Below, piece by piece: positions 52,899 to 55,638 of a stretch of DNA of 55,638 nucleotides (positions are counted from its first letter, which is position 1; every line of letters starts with the position of its first letter). Made by a program: the position numbers and the translations under genes. Below the pieces are notes generated by a model, which did not search any database, was not told where the DNA came from, and saw only the letters and a program-made list of their open reading frames with translations. Source of the stretch: an uncultured Pelagibacteraceae bacterium (lineage in GTDB: Bacteria; Pseudomonadota; Alphaproteobacteria; Pelagibacterales; Pelagibacteraceae); NCBI GenBank assembly GCA_902624515.1, contig CACNYE010000002.1, forward strand, positions 1-55,638, read 5' to 3'.

Positions 52899-53306
52899 AT
52901 GTTATATTTTGCTTACGGGAGTAACCTTCATCATTTCCAAATGAAACGTAGATGCAAGGATAGTATTTTTCTTAAAAAAATTAAACTAAAAGATTTTAGA
53001 TTAACTTTCAGAAGTAAATATAGAGCTGCTGATATTGAGCCTAAAAAAAATTCAATTGTTCCTGGTGGTTTATTTGAAATATCAAAAAGTGATGAAAAAA
53101 AATTAGATGTTTATGAAGATTATCCAATTCTATATAGGAAATATTATTTTTTTTATTATGGAAAAAAAGTGATGACTTATACCATGGTAAAAAAAACGAC
53201 ATTTAGATATCCTACTGAAAGATATCTTAACATTGTTAAAAAAGGATATCAGGATTGTAAGCTAGATAAAATGTTTCTAATTAGATCTTTAAAAAATAAT
53301 TATTGA
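52899..53306 (+). CDS. Gamma-glutamylcyclotransferase-like (AIG2/GGCT fold) protein
   Basis: 135 residues. The YGSN motif (6-9) after the first strand is the substrate-binding loop, and DVYEDYP (about 69-75) supplies a candidate catalytic Glu. PGGLFEI precedes it. The fold cleaves gamma-glutamyl amines or dipeptides to 5-oxoproline and amine. The actual substrate is unknown; gamma-glutamyl-polyamines are one possibility. Its start abuts the CinA-like stop, so the two are co-transcribed. Confidence 0.78.
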   Translation: MLYFAYGSNLHHFQMKRRCKDSIFLKKIKLKDFRLTFRSKYRAADIEPKKNSIVPGGLFEISKSDEKKLDVYEDYPILYRKYYFFYYGKKVMTYTMVKKTTFRYPTERYLNIVKKGYQDCKLDKMFLIRSLKNNY

Positions 53307-54119
53307 TTATTTCTTTAAGAAAAAAATATTAACACTATTTTTTTTAAATAATTGTTCTAAAATTTTTCCTTTTTTTAATTTTTGTATTTTAATTTTGGAA
53401 AGCTTTATTAATTTGTTATTATTAAAATCAAAAAAAAAACAGTTATATTTATTTCTTAAAAAATTATAAATTTTTGTAAAATTACTCATATTATATTCAA
53501 TGAGTATGACAGGTTTAAATTTGTTGATACAATTTTTCATACCATATAGAACTAAGTGATCTAGTCCTTCAACATCAAGTTTAATAAAGCACACCTCCTC
53601 TTTTATTTTAAGATTATCAAATTTCTTAAGATTTAATTTTTGAGATTTTAAGATAAATTTATTTGATTTATCACCATAATTTTCAAAGAGTTTTTTTTTG
53701 ATATAATTTCTATCAAAGCTATTATTAAAATGAAAAAAAATATTCTTATAATAGGCTTTATAAAGTTTTTTTATATTTTTTTTATTTGATAATCCATAAG
53801 GATGTATTATTAAATTTTCATCTTTTTCCTTTATCTTATATAAATATAATCTTATTAAATCTTTATCAGGTTCAAATAAGTGAATTATGTTATTTTTAAA
53901 ACCTAGCTCTCTAAAACCAATACTTGATAATCCAATATTACCGCCTACATCTAAAAAGGCTCTTTTTTCATTTTTAGAAAATAAAAGTCTTAAAGCATAA
54001 TAATCTTTATCGTGTGGGAATAAGAATTTAAAAAATTGTAAATTATTGTAAATAAAAATTTGTAGTAAAGGAATTTTTTCAATATTTTTTATTAATTGAT
54101 GTTTAAGTTTTGTTAACAT
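53307..54119 (-). CDS. FkbM-family methyltransferase
   Basis: 270 residues. FLDVGGNIGLSSIGF (about 55-69) is the SAM-binding loop, IHLFEPDKDL the beta-2 end and VCFIKLDVEGLDHLVLYG (about 193-210) the FkbM signature. Very Lys/Asn/Ile-rich with homopolymer runs. It joins the preceding GT2 gene by a one-base overlap, so both likely decorate the same glycan. The stop is next to the converging cyclotransferase stop. Confidence 0.83.
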   Translation of the reverse strand: MLTKLKHQLIKNIEKIPLLQIFIYNNLQFFKFLFPHDKDYYALRLLFSKNEKRAFLDVGGNIGLSSIGFRELGFKNNIIHLFEPDKDLIRLYLYKIKEKDENLIIHPYGLSNKKNIKKLYKAYYKNIFFHFNNSFDRNYIKKKLFENYGDKSNKFILKSQKLNLKKFDNLKIKEEVCFIKLDVEGLDHLVLYGMKNCINKFKPVILIEYNMSNFTKIYNFLRNKYNCFFFDFNNNKLIKLSKIKIQKLKKGKILEQLFKKNSVNIFFLKK

Positions 54120-54826
54120 TAATTTATAAAAAACTTATATTTTATAAGACTGAAAAGAGCTATTAAACCATCAAATGAGGAAATTTTTTTACCATCCCCA
54201 TATGTTCTTCCATTATACGAAATTGGAATTTCTTTAATATATAAATTCCTTTTTGAAAGTTTTGTAGTTACTTCGGGACAAAATGCAAATCCCTTTTCTT
54301 TTAGATTAATTCTTTTAAATATTTTAGATTTGAAAACTTTATAACATGTGTGAGCATCAGTAAGATTTTGATTATTTATAATATTTGAAACATTAGTTAA
54401 AAAAACATTTCCCCATATTCTAATTAGATGAGTAAAATTTCTAGTATTTTGATATTTATTTTTATTTAATACCCTTGAACCATAAACAACATCAAAATTA
54501 TTCTTTTTAATAAATTTATAAATCTTAATTAAATCTTTGGGGTTATATTCTAGATCAGCATCTTGTATGCCAATATAATCTCCTCGTATATATTTTTGCG
54601 CAGATTTAATTGCTGCACCTTTTCCCTTATTGGTTTCATGAAAAATTATTTTATCAATTATCTTAAGATTTTTGAATTCTTTATTTAATATCTCTGTTGT
54701 TCCATCAGTAGAGCCATCATCCACAACAATTACTTGTTTTTTTATATTTTTAATTTTGATTATTTTTTTTAATATCTTTCTAATGAATTTTTTTTCATTA
54801 AATACCGGAACTATAATTGTTAACAT
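54119..54826 (-). CDS. Family 2 glycosyltransferase (dolichol-phosphate-mannose synthase-like)
   Basis: 235 residues with no membrane helices. IIVPVFNEKKFIRKIL (4-19), VVDDGSTDGTTEIL and the metal-binding IQDADLEYNPKDL (about 93-105) define the GT-A fold; the C-terminal half resembles DPM1/GtrB-type enzymes that charge polyprenyl phosphate with a sugar. The product could feed the membrane glycosyltransferases nearby. Divergent from the next membrane protein by 34 bases. Confidence 0.88.
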   Translation of the reverse strand: MLTIIVPVFNEKKFIRKILKKIIKIKNIKKQVIVVDDGSTDGTTEILNKEFKNLKIIDKIIFHETNKGKGAAIKSAQKYIRGDYIGIQDADLEYNPKDLIKIYKFIKKNNFDVVYGSRVLNKNKYQNTRNFTHLIRIWGNVFLTNVSNIINNQNLTDAHTCYKVFKSKIFKRINLKEKGFAFCPEVTTKLSKRNLYIKEIPISYNGRTYGDGKKISSFDGLIALFSLIKYKFFIN

Positions 54827-54860
54827 TTTTAAATCTTGTTGATATATCAGTAGTATACAT

Positions 54861-55638
54861 ATGAATATTTTATTTCAATATTTAATACTTTTTTCACAAA
54901 TTTACTTAGCCACTGTATTCATAAGTGGATGTGGTTTTTTATTAAAAAAGTACATTTTTAATTATGATGACAAACATTCTTTTGAAGATAATAATTTATG
55001 GGGCTTTATTTTTATATCTTTTATAGCTTTAGGATTGAATTTTATTATCCCGCTCACTTTACTTAATAATTCTATTGTTGTTTTAGGTTTATTGCTAATA
55101 ATTCTATGGAATAAATATTTTGATCAACCAATAAAAAATTTTTTCAAAAAATCTATAATTGTAACTCTTTTAGCATTTATTTTGATTGTTTATTCAAATG
55201 TAAATAATCCAGATGCATTATTATATCATTTGCCATATTCAAGAATAATAAATGAATACAAAATTTTAATTGGATCATTTAATATTCATCATCGATTTGG
55301 TCATATATCAATTATTCAATATCTAAATAGTTTTTTTAATTTATTATTTTTTAATGAAAAAGGTTTATTGCTTCCTTTGAGTATTTTAGTTTCAAGTTTT
55401 TTTGTTTATACATTAAAAGAATTTAAATTACTTTTTAAATCTAATGTATCAAGAATTAATTCGTTAGTCATTTTTTGCATTTTAATTGTCTCTATTTACT
55501 CATTTAGTCGTTATAGCAATTATGGAAATGATGCGCCGGTTCATATCTATTATTATCTTATAATAATTTATATCTTTAAATATAACTTTGATTTTAGTAA
55601 TAATTTATTATTAAAACAAATCTCATTACTATCTTTAT
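54861..55638 (+). CDS. Polytopic membrane protein, 3' truncated by window
   Basis: The frame from ATG 54861 stays open to the window end (259 codons) and codes for at least six hydrophobic helices. The loop NPDALLYHLPYSRIINEYK followed by SFNIHHRFGHISIIQYLN resembles the periplasmic loop of LIC_10190-like and other GT-C membrane proteins that handle lipid-linked sugars. The family cannot be settled from the part seen. Its neighbours (GT2, FkbM) support a surface-glycan role. Confidence 0.65.
   Translation, partial: MNILFQYLILFSQIYLATVFISGCGFLLKKYIFNYDDKHSFEDNNLWGFIFISFIALGLNFIIPLTLLNNSIVVLGLLLIILWNKYFDQPIKNFFKKSIIVTLLAFILIVYSNVNNPDALLYHLPYSRIINEYKILIGSFNIHHRFGHISIIQYLNSFFNLLFFNEKGLLLPLSILVSSFFVYTLKEFKLLFKSNVSRINSLVIFCILIVSIYSFSRYSNYGNDAPVHIYYYLIIIYIFKYNFDFSNNLLLKQISLLSL

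Noticed and set aside
1-55638. CRISPR arrays, IS elements, prophage genes, rRNA, SAM-V or glycine riboswitches
   Set aside because: No repeated spacer pattern, transposase, phage structural gene, rRNA sequence or recognised riboswitch core was seen on reading both strands.

Overview
The window is a very AT-rich, densely packed bacterial chromosome segment. Intergenic gaps are mostly under 60 bp, one- to ten-base gene overlaps are common, and coding strands are rich in Lys, Asn and Ile. Gene content and style point to a marine alphaproteobacterium of the SAR11 clade (Pelagibacterales). Supporting signs are the SpeD-SpeE fusion, PurS/PurL/PurQ as separate proteins, a long acidic omega subunit, one alphaproteobacterial elongator tRNA-Met, and streamlined operons. 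No rRNA, CRISPR array, insertion sequence or prophage was seen. No gene-free stretch exceeds about 190 bp.

Layout. 1-1538: the end of an outer-membrane autotransporter-type protein, a tRNA-like relic and a methyltransferase. 1641-6878: tRNA-Met, apt on the minus strand, and a divergent operon mtnP - secreted alpha/beta hydrolase - mtnA - class II aldolase - speDE. Together these make spermidine, split the by-product methylthioadenosine (MTA), salvage adenine and cleave the methylthioribose carbon skeleton. 6939-10326: an amino-acid ABC transporter (binding protein and two permeases, no ATPase gene) with a strong intercistronic hairpin, then a creatinase/ectoine-hydrolase-like M24 protein. 10327-21785: mixed housekeeping and accessory genes (glycosyltransferases, gamma carbonic anhydrase, Tat-exported amine oxidase, small membrane proteins, PNPOx-like protein, HIBADH-like reductase, MFS permease, rpoZ, dusA, TauE exporter, lipoprotein). 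21974-24528: a long charged coiled-coil protein and phosphomannomutase.

24606-28218: nrdAB with a readable promoter overlapped by one of two NrdR-type boxes, then a nitroreductase. 28209-31731: prpDBC, the methylcitrate cycle for propionyl-CoA. 31786-34987: gph, a GlmU reduced to its acetyltransferase half, and glmS. 34998-42389: an FkbM methyltransferase, then biosynthetic and translation genes (class II DAHP synthase, nadE, cysS, cimA, trmJ-like, rpsD with a consensus promoter). 42399-44659: a low-complexity glycan-type insert (methyltransferase and membrane glycosyltransferase). 44676-52143: a ten-gene minus-strand operon sfsA-map-purB-purC-purS-purQ-purL-bolA-grxD-small ORF. 52149-55638: a CinA-like protein, a gamma-glutamylcyclotransferase-like protein, then surface-glycan genes (FkbM, GT2, a truncated membrane protein).

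The most notable system is the MTA/polyamine block. It carries every step from decarboxylated SAM to a DHAP-shunt-type aldolase, plus an unexplained exported hydrolase inside the operon. Other points for follow-up are the two-box nrd promoter, the ATP-cone-less reductase, the single-domain GlmU, the metal-ligand-less M24 protein and two GC-rich hairpins.
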